Source: an uncultured Ruminococcus sp.
Lineage (GTDB): Bacteria; Bacillota; Clostridia; Oscillospirales; CAG-272
NCBI GenBank assembly: GCA_905202255.1
Contig: CAJKRH010000001.1
Coordinates: forward strand, 1-64,000
Direction: 5' to 3'
Length of the DNA: 64,000 nucleotides
Shown: piece after piece, positions 7,555 to 15,547 of the stretch
How the letters are laid out: each line of letters begins with the position of its first letter
Position numbering within the stretch: the stretch's first letter is position 1
Made by a program: the position numbers and the translations under genes
The notes under the pieces: model-generated
What the model was told of the DNA's origin: nothing
Databases searched by the model: none
What the model saw: the letters and a program-made list of their open reading frames with translations, nothing else

Positions 7555-9150
7555 ATGGAAAACAAAGGAAAATTTTATCTGACCACGGCTATCCCGTATG
7601 CTTCGGGAAAGCCGCATATCGGTAATGTTTACGATATCGTCGCCTCGGACGCGATAGCCCGCTTCAAGCGCGAGCAGGGCTATGATGTCTACTTCGTCAC
7701 AGGCACGGACGAGCATGGGCAAAAGGTAGAGGACCTCGCCGCGGCAAAGGGCGTTTCGCCGAAAGAATATGTAGACGAAGTCGTCGCCGTAATCAAAGAT
7801 ATCTGGGCGCTGATGGGCGCAAGCTACGACAAATTCATCCGCACTACGGACGAAGAGCATGTGAAATGCATTCAGAAGATTTTCACCAAGCTCTATGAGC
7901 AGGGCGACATATACAAAACCACTTATGACGGACTTTACTGCGTGCCGTGCGAATCGTATTTCACGGAAACTCAGGCGCCGGACGGCGTTTGCCCCGATTG
8001 CGGCAGACCGCTTGTTCATTCCAGCGAGGAAGCATATAAATTCAGAATGAGCAAATATCAGGAGCGCATAGAGAAATTCTATGAGGAATGCCCCGATTTT
8101 GCCGTTCCGGAATCGCGCAAAAAAGAGATGATAAACAATTTCATCAAGCCGGGTATACAGGACCTCTGCGTTACGCGCTCTACGATAAAATGGGGCGTGC
8201 CCGTTCCCTTTGACCCGAAGCATGTCGTTTATGTATGGCTCGATGCGCTGCCCAATTATATTTCCGCGCTCGGCTATGACCCCGAAAATCCTTCCGAGCT
8301 CTACAAGAAATACTGGCCCTGCGACCTCCATGTCATAGGCAAGGATATCATCCGCTTCCATATGATTTACTGGCCAGCATTTCTCATGGCTCTCGGAGAG
8401 CCTGTGCCGAAGAAAATTTTCGCGCATCCGTGGATTCTTTTCGGCGGCGATAAGATGAGCAAATCCAAGGGTAATATCATCTATCCCGACGATGCGGTAA
8501 ATTATTTCGGGCTGGATGCCGTGCGTTACTATCTGCTCGCGGAGACGCCCTATGCCTCCGACGGCAGTATCACCTATGAATCCGTAATTTCCGTTTTCAA
8601 TACGGATCTTGCAAATACCCTCGGAAATCTCGTTTCGAGAACCGTTTCCATGACAAAGAAATATTTCGGCGGCGTTATCCCCGCGCCTGCGGAAAAAGGC
8701 GAACCCGATGATGAACTCATCGCAGCGGCAAAGGCGGCTTACGACGGCTTCATCGGAAATATGGAAAGCTATCATATCGCCGATGCCATCGCCTCTGTTT
8801 TCGACCTGCTCCGCCGCGCGAATAAATATGTCGACGAGACAACACCGTGGTCGCTTGCCAAGGATGAATCCAAGGCAGACAGGCTGAAAACCGTCATCTA
8901 TAATCTGCTTGAGTCGCTCCGCATTTCCGCGGTTCTGCTCGCTCCCGTTATGCCCGAAACCTGCGAGAAGATTCTGCACGCTATAAATGCCGAGAATACC
9001 GGCATCGAATGCGCGGCAACATTCGGCGGGCTTGAAGCAGGCAAGGAAGTAAACGACACAGGCGTGCTTTTCGCGCGCATAGACGAAGCGAAGATGCTCG
9101 AGCGCATCGCCGCAGATAACGAGGCAAGAAAAGCCGCAAGCGCAAAATAA
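7555..9150 (+). CDS. metG: Methionine--tRNA ligase
   Basis: 531 residues. Class I synthetase signatures are present: HIGN (HIGH-type) in GKPHIGNVYD (about residues 19-22), the TGTDEHGQK motif (about 51-59), a zinc-knuckle-like pair CVPC and CPDC (about 127-148) and KMSKS in GGDKMSKSKGN (about 299-303). It lacks the C-terminal Trbp111-like dimerisation domain found in the longer (about 650-residue) forms. The ATG at 7555 follows GGCAGGA; an upstream in-frame start at 7513 falls inside nagA. Charges initiator and elongator tRNA-Met. Confidence 0.97.
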   Translation: MENKGKFYLTTAIPYASGKPHIGNVYDIVASDAIARFKREQGYDVYFVTGTDEHGQKVEDLAAAKGVSPKEYVDEVVAVIKDIWALMGASYDKFIRTTDEEHVKCIQKIFTKLYEQGDIYKTTYDGLYCVPCESYFTETQAPDGVCPDCGRPLVHSSEEAYKFRMSKYQERIEKFYEECPDFAVPESRKKEMINNFIKPGIQDLCVTRSTIKWGVPVPFDPKHVVYVWLDALPNYISALGYDPENPSELYKKYWPCDLHVIGKDIIRFHMIYWPAFLMALGEPVPKKIFAHPWILFGGDKMSKSKGNIIYPDDAVNYFGLDAVRYYLLAETPYASDGSITYESVISVFNTDLANTLGNLVSRTVSMTKKYFGGVIPAPAEKGEPDDELIAAAKAAYDGFIGNMESYHIADAIASVFDLLRRANKYVDETTPWSLAKDESKADRLKTVIYNLLESLRISAVLLAPVMPETCEKILHAINAENTGIECAATFGGLEAGKEVNDTGVLFARIDEAKMLERIAADNEARKAASAK

Positions 9151-9156
9151 GCAAAG

Positions 9157-9930
9157 ATGGAAAAATTTTTCGATACACACGCGCATTATACCGATGAAAA
9201 GCTGGCGGGCAATTTCGCGCTCACAGATGAGCTTTTCGCCTCCGATATATGCGGGATAATCTGCGTTGCCATAGATAATGACGATGCAAAAAAATGCATT
9301 GAGACGGCGGCGAGATATCCTCATATGTACGCAAGCGCGGGTATACACCCGAGCGAATGTATGCGCTTCCCCTCCCTTGAGGATGAGATGGAACGCCTGC
9401 GTCTGCTCTGCCGCGAAAAGAAAGTCGTCGCCATCGGCGAGATAGGGCTTGATTATCATTATGATTTCTCGGAAAAGGATGTGCAGAAGCGCTTTTTCGA
9501 GGCGCAGATGAAGCTCGCCGAGGAGCTTGATATCCCCGTTATAATCCATGACAGAGAGGCGCACGCCGATGTTTTCGATACGGTAAAGGCGCATCCCGAT
9601 GTCCGCGGCGTGATACACAGTTACAGCGGCAGTGCCGAAATGGCGCGCGAATATATCAAACTCGGATGGTATCTCTCTTTCTCGGGCGTCGTGACTTTTA
9701 CCAACGCGGCAAAAACTCATGAGGCGGCAAAGGCTACCCCGCTCGACCGCCTGCTCATAGAGACAGACGCGCCGTATCTCGCTCCCGTACCTATGCGCGG
9801 CAAAATAAATCACAGCGGATATATACATTATACCGCAGAAAAGATAGCCGAACTGCACGGCGTCGATGTTGATACCGTGGCGCACATAACGGCTGAAAAC
9901 GCGCGCAAGCTTTTCCGCATCTCCGAATAA
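9157..9930 (+). CDS. TatD-family metal-dependent DNase
   Basis: 257 residues with the TatD metal ligands in order: FDTHAHYTD (HxH at about 6-8), GEIGLDYHYD (Glu), IIHDREAH (His), VIHSYSGS (His) and IETDAPYLAPVP (Asp, plus the family signature). TatD enzymes are 3'-5' exonucleases/deoxyribonucleases linked to DNA repair and turnover. The gene lies 6 bp after metG, the conserved metG-tatD neighbourhood of Firmicutes. Confidence 0.95.
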   Translation: MEKFFDTHAHYTDEKLAGNFALTDELFASDICGIICVAIDNDDAKKCIETAARYPHMYASAGIHPSECMRFPSLEDEMERLRLLCREKKVVAIGEIGLDYHYDFSEKDVQKRFFEAQMKLAEELDIPVIIHDREAHADVFDTVKAHPDVRGVIHSYSGSAEMAREYIKLGWYLSFSGVVTFTNAAKTHEAAKATPLDRLLIETDAPYLAPVPMRGKINHSGYIHYTAEKIAELHGVDVDTVAHITAENARKLFRISE

Positions 9931-9948
9931 CAATGAAAGGATGCTTCT

Positions 9949-10494
9949 ATGGAATTCAGATTTGATGTCAACCTCACGGAAAAAGATTTTCTTGATTTCA
10001 ACATGTTTCATGCGATGAAATCGCCTTACGGAAAGAAAGGGATAAAAGCATTCAGAATAAGCATTTCAGGGCTTTTGCTGCTTATCGCCGCTACTGTAAT
10101 GTTTGTATCAGATTTTTCATCTTTTTCGCTGATTTATGCGGCAATCATGGTTGTCGTGACTGCGATATTGCAATTTTTCATCCCCCGTTTCTTTTTTTCA
10201 AGCATAAAGAATTCGATAAAGCGGATGCATAAGGCAGGAACCTTGGGGTATTCGCCCTCATCTTCGTTCGAGTTTTCCGATGAAAGCTTTACGGAAACAA
10301 CTCCCACGAGCAAAACAGAGCAGAAATATTCGGCAATCCAAAGAGTCTGCATCGATGGCGATAAGGCAATGTACATTTATATGAGCAATGCCATGGCATA
10401 TGTTTTGCCTATGTCCTGCTTCGCTTCCGCGGAGGAACGGGCAAGCTTCACGAAATTCCTCGAGGGGAAATGCCTCGTGGAAGCGTATGCATAA
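9949..10494 (+). CDS. YcxB-like membrane protein
   Basis: 181 residues: a short N-terminal beta segment (MEFRFDVNLTEKDF), two transmembrane helices (about residues 38-55 and 60-80) and a C-terminal soluble domain ending in the region that holds the YcxB-like signature (a YSAIQRV segment, then IYMSNAMAYVLP). The family is uncharacterised. It is 18 bp downstream of tatD with an AAAGGA ribosome site, so probably the last gene of the metG operon; a terminator follows at 10543. Confidence 0.75.
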   Translation: MEFRFDVNLTEKDFLDFNMFHAMKSPYGKKGIKAFRISISGLLLLIAATVMFVSDFSSFSLIYAAIMVVVTAILQFFIPRFFFSSIKNSIKRMHKAGTLGYSPSSSFEFSDESFTETTPTSKTEQKYSAIQRVCIDGDKAMYIYMSNAMAYVLPMSCFASAEERASFTKFLEGKCLVEAYA

Positions 10495-10542
10495 TACCGC
10501 AGGATAAAATTTCGGGTTTCTCAGAAAAATATAGTTTTATGG

Positions 10543-10574
10543 CGCTGTCTGTCGGTTTCGGCAGGCAGCGTTTT
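10543..10574 (+). terminator. Rho-independent terminator after the YcxB-like gene
   Basis: Stem CGCTGTCTG (10543-10551) pairs with GGCAGGCAGCG (10560-10570) with one G-T wobble, followed by TTTT at 10571-10574. It closes the metG-tatD-YcxB transcription unit. Confidence 0.7.
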
Positions 10575-10693
10575 GATATTCTGACCGTTTTTCGTTGCCA
10601 TGCTTGAGAAGATATTCCGCCGCCGGTCGCTCACGAATCTCGAAAATTCAACCCACGGTAGAGAGAATCGCATAAAATTCAACAAAAATACTA

Positions 10694-10723
10694 TTGCAAG
10701 TTTAAAAAGCGATATGATATAAT
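10694..10723 (+). promoter_or_regulatory. Promoter of the XRE-family gene
   Basis: TTGCAA (10694-10699) and TATAAT (10718-10723) with an 18-bp spacer, 45 bp upstream of the ATG at 10769. Confidence 0.7.
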
Positions 10724-10768
10724 CTGATTACAAGGTGGCCATCTGAAAAAAGCAGAAAGGATAAAAAT

Positions 10769-11587
10769 ATGTTGAATCAAAAATTATTTGGTGAAAAGCT
10801 TCGCAATCACAGAAAGAGACTCGGCATGACGCAGGAAGATGTCGCCGAGAAAATAGGCATATCTCCGCAGGCAATATCAAAATGGGAATCGGGCGATTGC
10901 CTGCCGGACTGTTTTAATCTGAAAGCGATAAGCGACATCTACGGAATTTCCGCAGATGTTCTGCTCGAAACCGAGTCAAGCGGCGATATCGATGCCGTGG
11001 CTGAAAGAATAGAACAGCTCGGCACTGAATTTATCTGGGCAAAAGCAGATGCGGCAGGCTACGCAGGCAATCTTCATCGTGAACTCGGCGAGGACTTGTG
11101 GAAAATGTGGAAAGGAATTTATTTTGCGGAAGTGGGCAATCGCAAAATACAAGAGGAGGACAAAAAGCACGGGAATCTTCGCATTATCGGTTCGTTCGGC
11201 ACGAAAATATGGGACGACGAGGGCATAGTTTGTGTTATACAATCGAAACTTATCAAAAAGCTTTCGGTTTTTGAATCTGAGACGATTGATATCATGAAAG
11301 AGCTTTGCAGTGAGGATGGGCAAAAACTGATTTTGTCACTGGAATGTGATGCGCCTACATCCAAACGCGACCTCATCGAAAAATCGGGTATTGCTCTTCC
11401 CCGCCTGAACGAGTTGCTTCTTTTGTTTACGGAAAACCGAATCATAGAATACAGCACAGACAAGCATCCGCGCGGAAACGGATATATAATCAGCGGACAT
11501 TGCGGTATTGCCGCATACATGGTTTTGTCGGCAATGTTTATTCTGAACAAAAAGAAATGTACGGTTTCTTCGTATTATTTGAATTGA
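10769..11587 (+). CDS. XRE-family HTH regulator with C-terminal winged-helix-like region
   Basis: 272 residues. Residues 1-65 are a Cro/C1-type helix-turn-helix (GEKLRNHRKRLGMTQEDVAE, ISPQAISKWESGD). The rest is soluble; residues about 195-240 (TSKRDLIEKSGIALPRLNELL) look like a second winged helix, and residues 110-165 are charged. Two DNA-contacting regions in one chain suggest a regulator with an effector-binding part, but no ligand is evident. An AGAAAGGA ribosome site precedes the ATG. It stands alone with its own promoter; no target is apparent. Confidence 0.8.
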   Translation: MLNQKLFGEKLRNHRKRLGMTQEDVAEKIGISPQAISKWESGDCLPDCFNLKAISDIYGISADVLLETESSGDIDAVAERIEQLGTEFIWAKADAAGYAGNLHRELGEDLWKMWKGIYFAEVGNRKIQEEDKKHGNLRIIGSFGTKIWDDEGIVCVIQSKLIKKLSVFESETIDIMKELCSEDGQKLILSLECDAPTSKRDLIEKSGIALPRLNELLLLFTENRIIEYSTDKHPRGNGYIISGHCGIAAYMVLSAMFILNKKKCTVSSYYLN

Positions 11588-11640
11588 TTATCGTAGGATG
11601 TGAGACCCACATTTCAAAAAACAATTGAGGAAAAAGGAGC

Positions 11641-11745
11641 AGTATGCGCCCTGCGGATATGTGAGAGCGGCAGCAAAGCGTAACGAAGAAGCCGAACGAG
11701 CAAATCCTCAGGGCGCCGCACAGCGGTCTCTGCGTTCAGCATACT
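11641..11745. repeat. Nested inverted repeats in an otherwise empty intergenic stretch
   Basis: GCGCCCTG-c-GGAT (11646-11658) pairs with ATCC-t-CAGGGCGC (11704-11716). AGTAT (11641) pairs with ATACT (11741-11745), and CCGC-ACA-GCGG lies at 11716-11726. The 377-bp gap between 11587 and the tRNA contains no convincing gene; a 74-codon minus-strand frame through it has no ribosome site. The pairing suggests a folded RNA or a palindromic repeat. Confidence 0.35.
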
Positions 11746-11918
11746 TTTGCAGGTCACGGCATAATCTTTTATGAAGCGATTGAGCCATTTCCGTGAGATT
11801 TGCTTGTGAAAAAGATTATTCTGTCTGTTTTCAATCACTTTTCCTGTGCTTTTTACGATTTTAGTCTCATATCAATTGTAATGCTGCAAAAATATTTGCG
11901 GAAAACTGTTAAAAGCCC

Positions 11919-11947
11919 TTGACAAACTCATGCGTTTCTGCTATACT
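11919..11947 (+). promoter_or_regulatory. tRNA-Cys promoter
   Basis: Consensus TTGACA (11919-11924) and TATACT (11942-11947) with a 17-bp spacer, 17 bp before the mature tRNA. Confidence 0.85.
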
Positions 11948-11963
11948 ATATTAGCAAATTTAC

Positions 11964-12038
<75 letters not shown>

Positions 12039-12046
12039 AAAAAAAG

Positions 12047-12077
12047 AGCATTGCGAAAAGCAATGCTTTTTGTTTTT
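12047..12077 (+). terminator. Terminator of the tRNA-Cys gene
   Basis: AGCATTGC (12047-12054) and GCAATGCT (12060-12067) form a perfect 8-bp stem with loop GAAAA, followed by TTTTTGTTTTT. Confidence 0.9.
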
Positions 12078-12117
12078 GGTAATCAATTTATAAAGCAAGA
12101 TATGGAGGAGATAATCC

Positions 12118-12528
12118 GTGAGTAATCACTGTACAATTTATGCAGAGATGCACATGATTTTTGATAATGATTTTGATGTGCACTCGATAACAAAGCAATT
12201 GGGAATTGCCCCGACAGAATGTAAATCGCGTAATGAAAAACGAATTTCGCCTTTGACAAATAAGCCTATCGAGGGTTTTTGGACGCTGAAAACAGAAGAA
12301 AAAGAAGAAAGAGACTTGGGCGTTGTATTGAATGAGTTAATGGAAAATATATCTGCTAAACTACCGGATATCAAAAAAATCTGTGATGAAAACGGCGGAA
12401 AAGTCGTTTTCGATATCGTCTCATTTTTTGATGGCAACAGTAAACCCGCATTATATTTTGAAAGAAATTTTCTTGATATTGTAAACTATTTGAATGCTAC
12501 CATTCAGATAGATTTATATGTGAGGTGA
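12118..12528 (+). CDS. DUF4279 domain protein
   Basis: 136 residues starting at GTG (12118), chosen because TGGAGGAG precedes it at standard spacing and the family begins at this point. The sequence matches the DUF4279 pattern: an N-terminal strand, then DVHSITKQLGIAPTECKSRN, the GFWTLKTE strand and a C-terminal LYFERNFLDIVNYLNA. DUF4279 proteins are small, cytosolic, of unknown role, and resemble toxin-immunity proteins. It stands alone downstream of the tRNA-Cys terminator. Confidence 0.8.
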   Translation: MSNHCTIYAEMHMIFDNDFDVHSITKQLGIAPTECKSRNEKRISPLTNKPIEGFWTLKTEEKEERDLGVVLNELMENISAKLPDIKKICDENGGKVVFDIVSFFDGNSKPALYFERNFLDIVNYLNATIQIDLYVR

Positions 12529-12689
12529 ATCTGTGTAAATCATTAAGGGGCATCGGGAAACTGCTGACAGCATGCACCGTATCGGTCTCTCGGACATCCG
12601 TAAAAGCGGACAAACAAAGGCAGAAAAAATCGAGACAGATATATAATCTTATGCTATAATGAAACCACAGAACGGACGGGAGGGATAAA

Positions 12690-13511
12690 ATGAACTGGAT
12701 TGAAGGCATCAGTGAAGCAATCAACTATATTGAAGCAAATCTGGAAAACGATTTAAAAATTGAAGATATTGCGGGGAAAGCATTTGTATCATCATTTTGC
12801 TTTCAGAAATCATTTTCTATGCTCTGCGGCTTTACAGTCGGAGAGTATATTCGGAACCGCAGACTGGCCAGTGCGGGAAACGACTTACTTACTACCGACG
12901 AAAATGTAACTGATATTGCTTTGAAATACGGATATAGCTCCGTCGACAGCTTCACAAAAGCATTCACTCGTTTTCATGGTGCCACACCGACCGCTGTAAG
13001 AAAAAACGGTTGTCCGATTAAATCGTATGCACCGTTGAAGCTCGAAATTTTTGTGAAAGGCGGTTACATTATGGATTACAGGATTCAGAAAGAAGAAGCG
13101 CAAAGCGTAAAAGTAAAAGTTGACAGAGAGCAAAAAATCATTTATTGCATTGACGACGGCAAACTGCAGAGTTTAACTTTTTTTCGGCTCGGAATGTATT
13201 TGCCGAATAATAAGGAATATCAACTGTCCGGCGATTACACAACCAAGTTTTTACGCGCGGATATGTGTGAAAGCACGGAAGACTTCAAAACGATAACTCT
13301 CCCTGCCGTCATGTGTGCAATTTTCCAATGCAAAGGAACATCGAGAACCGATGCGCGGGAAAAGACATGGGATAAGATAACAAACGAGTGGCTTCCGCAA
13401 ACCGGCTATGAATTGCTTACACCGAATTATATTATGGTGAATTACCCTACAAACGATGAAAATACCGACTTCGGCGAAATCATCGTGGCAATAAAAGATA
13501 AAAAGGCATAA
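12690..13511 (+). CDS. AraC-family regulator with GyrI-like effector domain
   Basis: 273 residues. Residues about 8-105 are a double HTH of the AraC/XylS type (INYIEANLENDLKIEDIAGK, VTDIALKYGYSSVDSFTKAFTRF), and residues about 125-270 form a GyrI-like/SOUL effector-binding domain (DYTTKFLRADMCE, YELLTPNYIMVNYP). This is the MarA-Rob/BltR-like architecture, where small hydrophobic ligands bind the C-terminal domain. GGGAGGG precedes the ATG; TATAAT lies at 12655-12660 with a poor -35. The target genes are not obvious. Confidence 0.88.
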   Translation: MNWIEGISEAINYIEANLENDLKIEDIAGKAFVSSFCFQKSFSMLCGFTVGEYIRNRRLASAGNDLLTTDENVTDIALKYGYSSVDSFTKAFTRFHGATPTAVRKNGCPIKSYAPLKLEIFVKGGYIMDYRIQKEEAQSVKVKVDREQKIIYCIDDGKLQSLTFFRLGMYLPNNKEYQLSGDYTTKFLRADMCESTEDFKTITLPAVMCAIFQCKGTSRTDAREKTWDKITNEWLPQTGYELLTPNYIMVNYPTNDENTDFGEIIVAIKDKKA

Positions 13512-13550
13512 TCAGTCGGGAAACACCATCTTTTAAGACCATAAAAGCAA

Positions 13551-13577
13551 AAAGCACTGCTCTCGCAGTGCTTTTTT
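13551..13577 (+). terminator. Terminator of the AraC-family gene
   Basis: AAAGCACTGC (13551-13560) and GCAGTGCTTT (13565-13574) form a perfect stem with loop TCTC and run into T. Confidence 0.9.
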
Positions 13578-13629
13578 AGCGAAATAAATCACTCTCGGGA
13601 TTTGTGAAAATTTAAATGACACGAGAAAC

Positions 13630-13664
13630 AAAAAAACTCCGCACCTCATAATGAAGTGCGGAGT
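13630..13664 (-). terminator. Terminator of the minus-strand membrane-protein genes
   Basis: ACTCCGCAC (13636-13644) pairs with GTGCGGAGT (13656-13664). On the minus strand the stem is followed by seven T. It faces the AraC terminator, as expected between convergent genes. Confidence 0.88.
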
Positions 13665-13684
13665 AGGAAGATATTACACCTTGA

Positions 13685-14167
13685 TTACTGTATTATGTCA
13701 AAATCAATGATGTGGTTTGAATTAGTAGCATAAACAATGATGACCTCATTTACATCACCAATCAAGTCGGGTTTCTTTCTCGTATAAAGTTTGACATTTC
13801 TTTCTCCGTATTCGAACGAAATCACATATTCAGTGTATCCGGTAGGGATGCAACCAAAAATAATCTGTTTTCGTGTTGTTATCGTTGCCGCGCCTGTATA
13901 TTCGACATACGAATTTTCAGCCAAGTCTTTAGAATAAGAAGCTATTTGTGACCCCAAAGAAATGATTAAAAAGCCGAAAATGATAAGTGCTGCAACGATT
14001 TGAACATAAGGCAATTTTTTTGTTTTATCATTTTTGATTTTCAGTATTGATAAAACTATCACTGAAATAAACAATATGAAAATAACGATTGCAATAATAG
14101 TCAACTTTATCACTTCTGATTTAAGCACCGATGTACACTTGGCAATGTCATAAGAATTGTTCGTCAT
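13685..14167 (-). CDS. Small two-helix membrane protein, unknown function
   Basis: 160 residues. Two transmembrane helices lie at about residues 20-42 and 54-76, followed by a beta-rich soluble tail containing a run that alternates charged and aliphatic residues (EYVISFEYGERNVKLYTRKK) and ending in a strand-rich segment. The next gene upstream (14227-14649) has the same plan, so the two look like distant paralogues. The tail is reminiscent of DUF3592-like proteins, where a short extracellular beta domain follows two helices, but I cannot assign the family. Confidence 0.6.
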   Translation of the reverse strand: MTNNSYDIAKCTSVLKSEVIKLTIIAIVIFILFISVIVLSILKIKNDKTKKLPYVQIVAALIIFGFLIISLGSQIASYSKDLAENSYVEYTGAATITTRKQIIFGCIPTGYTEYVISFEYGERNVKLYTRKKPDLIGDVNEVIIVYATNSNHIIDFDIIQ

Positions 14168-14226
14168 AATATTACCTCTTATAGATTAAATTGAAGCCGG
14201 AATGTTCAAGAAATTTCCCAAAACAT

Positions 14227-14649
14227 TTAATCGGATTTCGGTGAGCCGCTATATTCGACAATAATTTTTGAGCGTCTGCCATATACTACGGTTCCCTCAT
14301 AGACACCCGTCTCGCCTGCGCCGGTTCTCAACAGTTTTATCTCTTTTCCCCGGTCATCGTATATAACCACAGTTTTCAAGCTTTTTTGTCCGCCGCCGCG
14401 TTCGATGTACTCACCATGGTAAGTTATATAGTCTTCATTATGCATATCAAGAATAATTTTGGACAATTCGATTCCCAAAACCATTGTTATAACAATAGCA
14501 ACAGCAATGCAAAATGCAAAAATCAATTTGAAATGTTTATAATCTTTCAATGCCCATCTGATGAATGCCAGTATTGCAACTATCATAGCAATTATGATAA
14601 CCGTGCTGATGATTCCGTATAATAATACTTTTTCAATAATAGAGTCCAT
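14227..14649 (-). CDS. Small two-helix membrane protein, unknown function
   Basis: 140 residues with transmembrane helices at about 10-32 and 42-65, and then a soluble tail (YITYHGEYIERGG, VVIYDDRGKEIKLLR, GTVVYGRRSKIIVEY) with the same strand order as the protein encoded just downstream at 13685-14167. A GGAGCG ribosome site precedes the ATG. The gap between the two genes is 59 bp and there is one terminator after the second, so they are probably one transcript. Function unknown. Confidence 0.6.
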   Translation of the reverse strand: MDSIIEKVLLYGIISTVIIIAMIVAILAFIRWALKDYKHFKLIFAFCIAVAIVITMVLGIELSKIILDMHNEDYITYHGEYIERGGGQKSLKTVVIYDDRGKEIKLLRTGAGETGVYEGTVVYGRRSKIIVEYSGSPKSD

Positions 14650-14756
14650 ATATAAACGCTCCTTTATACTGATATTATCTGCGTTGCATAGCCTTGCAGA
14701 TTCTTTACAAGATAATACTGCGTGCCATTAGAATAGAGATTATAACTATTGCAATT

Positions 14757-14988
14757 GAAAATTCCCGAAACCTTTTATGGCTTGCAAACACTCGACAACC
14801 GAAAGATTTCGGGAATTTTCCTAGTGGTATTCGCCAGCAAGCATCGCCTTTGTGATACCACAAAGGCAAAACTTGTCAGGTGTACTCCTGAAACCTTTAA
14901 GGACTTGGGATTATCCTAGCAGCCTGCCTTTTGTCCTCAAAAGAAGATGCTTGCTGAAACAGAAATAGTGTTTACGCTATAAGCGTTT
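14757..14988. ncRNA. Candidate structured non-coding RNA
   Basis: There is no convincing coding frame in the 347 bp between 14649 and 14997, but pairing is dense. Stem A: 14757-14770 with 14807-14820, perfect 14 bp. Stem B: GCCTTTGTG (14846-14854) with CACAAAGGC (14859-14867). Stem C: AGCAAGCATC (14836-14845) with GATGCTTGCT (14946-14955), which encloses stem B and a hairpin TCAGG/CCTGA (14876-14891). A further hairpin is ACGCT-ATA-AGCGT (14974-14986). This is a multi-branched fold rather than a simple terminator. The strand cannot be settled because the stems contain no G-U pairs; both flanking genes are on the minus strand. Confidence 0.5.
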
Positions 14989-14996
14989 GCCTATCC

Positions 14997-15302
14997 TCAA
15001 CACATAATTTCACGCAAAACAATTCCATTAGCAACCATTTTAGACCCCTCATATAGCACGAATTCCACACCTACAGAAAGGTTATCTGGTGCATTATCAG
15101 ATAAATATTCTATATTGGAGAGCGTTTCATTTCTGCTAATTTTCTTTTTATTGAAAACAAACACACTCCAAAAATCATTCGATTTATGCTGCGTTTTAGT
15201 TAATTTTATTATAGGTGCATATTTATCGCCAAGCGGAATGTCTTTGCGTCCACCCTGTGTTTCAGATAGCCAGCAAATCTTGGCTTCAAATTTTCCACTC
15301 AT
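14997..15302 (-). CDS. Small EF-Tu C-terminal-domain-like protein
   Basis: 101 residues from the ATG at 15302, which has GAGGTG 6 nt upstream; the longer in-frame extension upstream has no ribosome site and overlaps another small frame. The sequence follows the order of EF-Tu/EF-1A domain 3: an N-terminal strand, ETQGGRKDIPLGDKYAPIIK (compare the EEGGR...GYRPQ region), a central strand pair, and the final VEFVLYEGSKMVANGIVL (compare the GGRTVGAG end). It has no GTPase domain. Free-standing domains of this kind are common in Firmicutes and uncharacterised. It directly follows an interrupted small gene. Confidence 0.65.
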   Translation of the reverse strand: MSGKFEAKICWLSETQGGRKDIPLGDKYAPIIKLTKTQHKSNDFWSVFVFNKKKISRNETLSNIEYLSDNAPDNLSVGVEFVLYEGSKMVANGIVLREIMC

Positions 15303-15312
15303 TTTCTTCACC

Positions 15313-15459
15313 TCATATATCAATCCGCTCTGATGCAATCTCTTCCGGTAATTTCCATGCAAATTCTTCCATCTGTTGATATTGAGCATCTTAATCCTGT
15401 GCAAGTTCTTTTACCAAGTTTAATATAAACTTATAGCAATTATTTTCATAATCTTTCAT
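15313..15459 (-). pseudogene. Small gene interrupted by an in-frame TAA
   Basis: From the ATG at 15459 (good ribosome site GGAGGG) the frame encodes 22 residues, MKDYENNCYKFILNLVKELA plus QD, and stops at TAA (15391-15393). In the same frame reading resumes without any shift as DAQYQQMEEFAWKLPEEIA and SERIDI, and ends with TGA at 15313-15315, right at the ribosome site of the EF-Tu-like gene. The composition and operon-style spacing suggest one 48-codon gene with a nonsense mutation, or two very short peptides. Function unknown. Confidence 0.55.
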
Positions 15460-15547
15460 GCTCTTTCCCTCCGCATTTAAGGCATCATGTGTTCTCCTTA
15501 CTTATCGCTCCCAAGTGCCATTTGCAAGTATTAAAAACAATAAAATT

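Noticed and set aside
7462..10011. 849-codon minus-strand open frame opposite metG, tatD and the YcxB-like gene
   Set aside because: It is a shadow of three well-supported plus-strand genes, with Cys/His/Phe-rich composition and no ribosome site or domain.
11614..11838. 74-codon minus-strand frame upstream of tRNA-Cys
   Set aside because: No ribosome site, lies over the inverted repeats, and composition is not protein-like.
14757..14820. Stem A as a simple terminator for the minus-strand gene at 14997
   Set aside because: No T-run follows on either strand and the loop is 36 nt; better explained as part of a larger fold.
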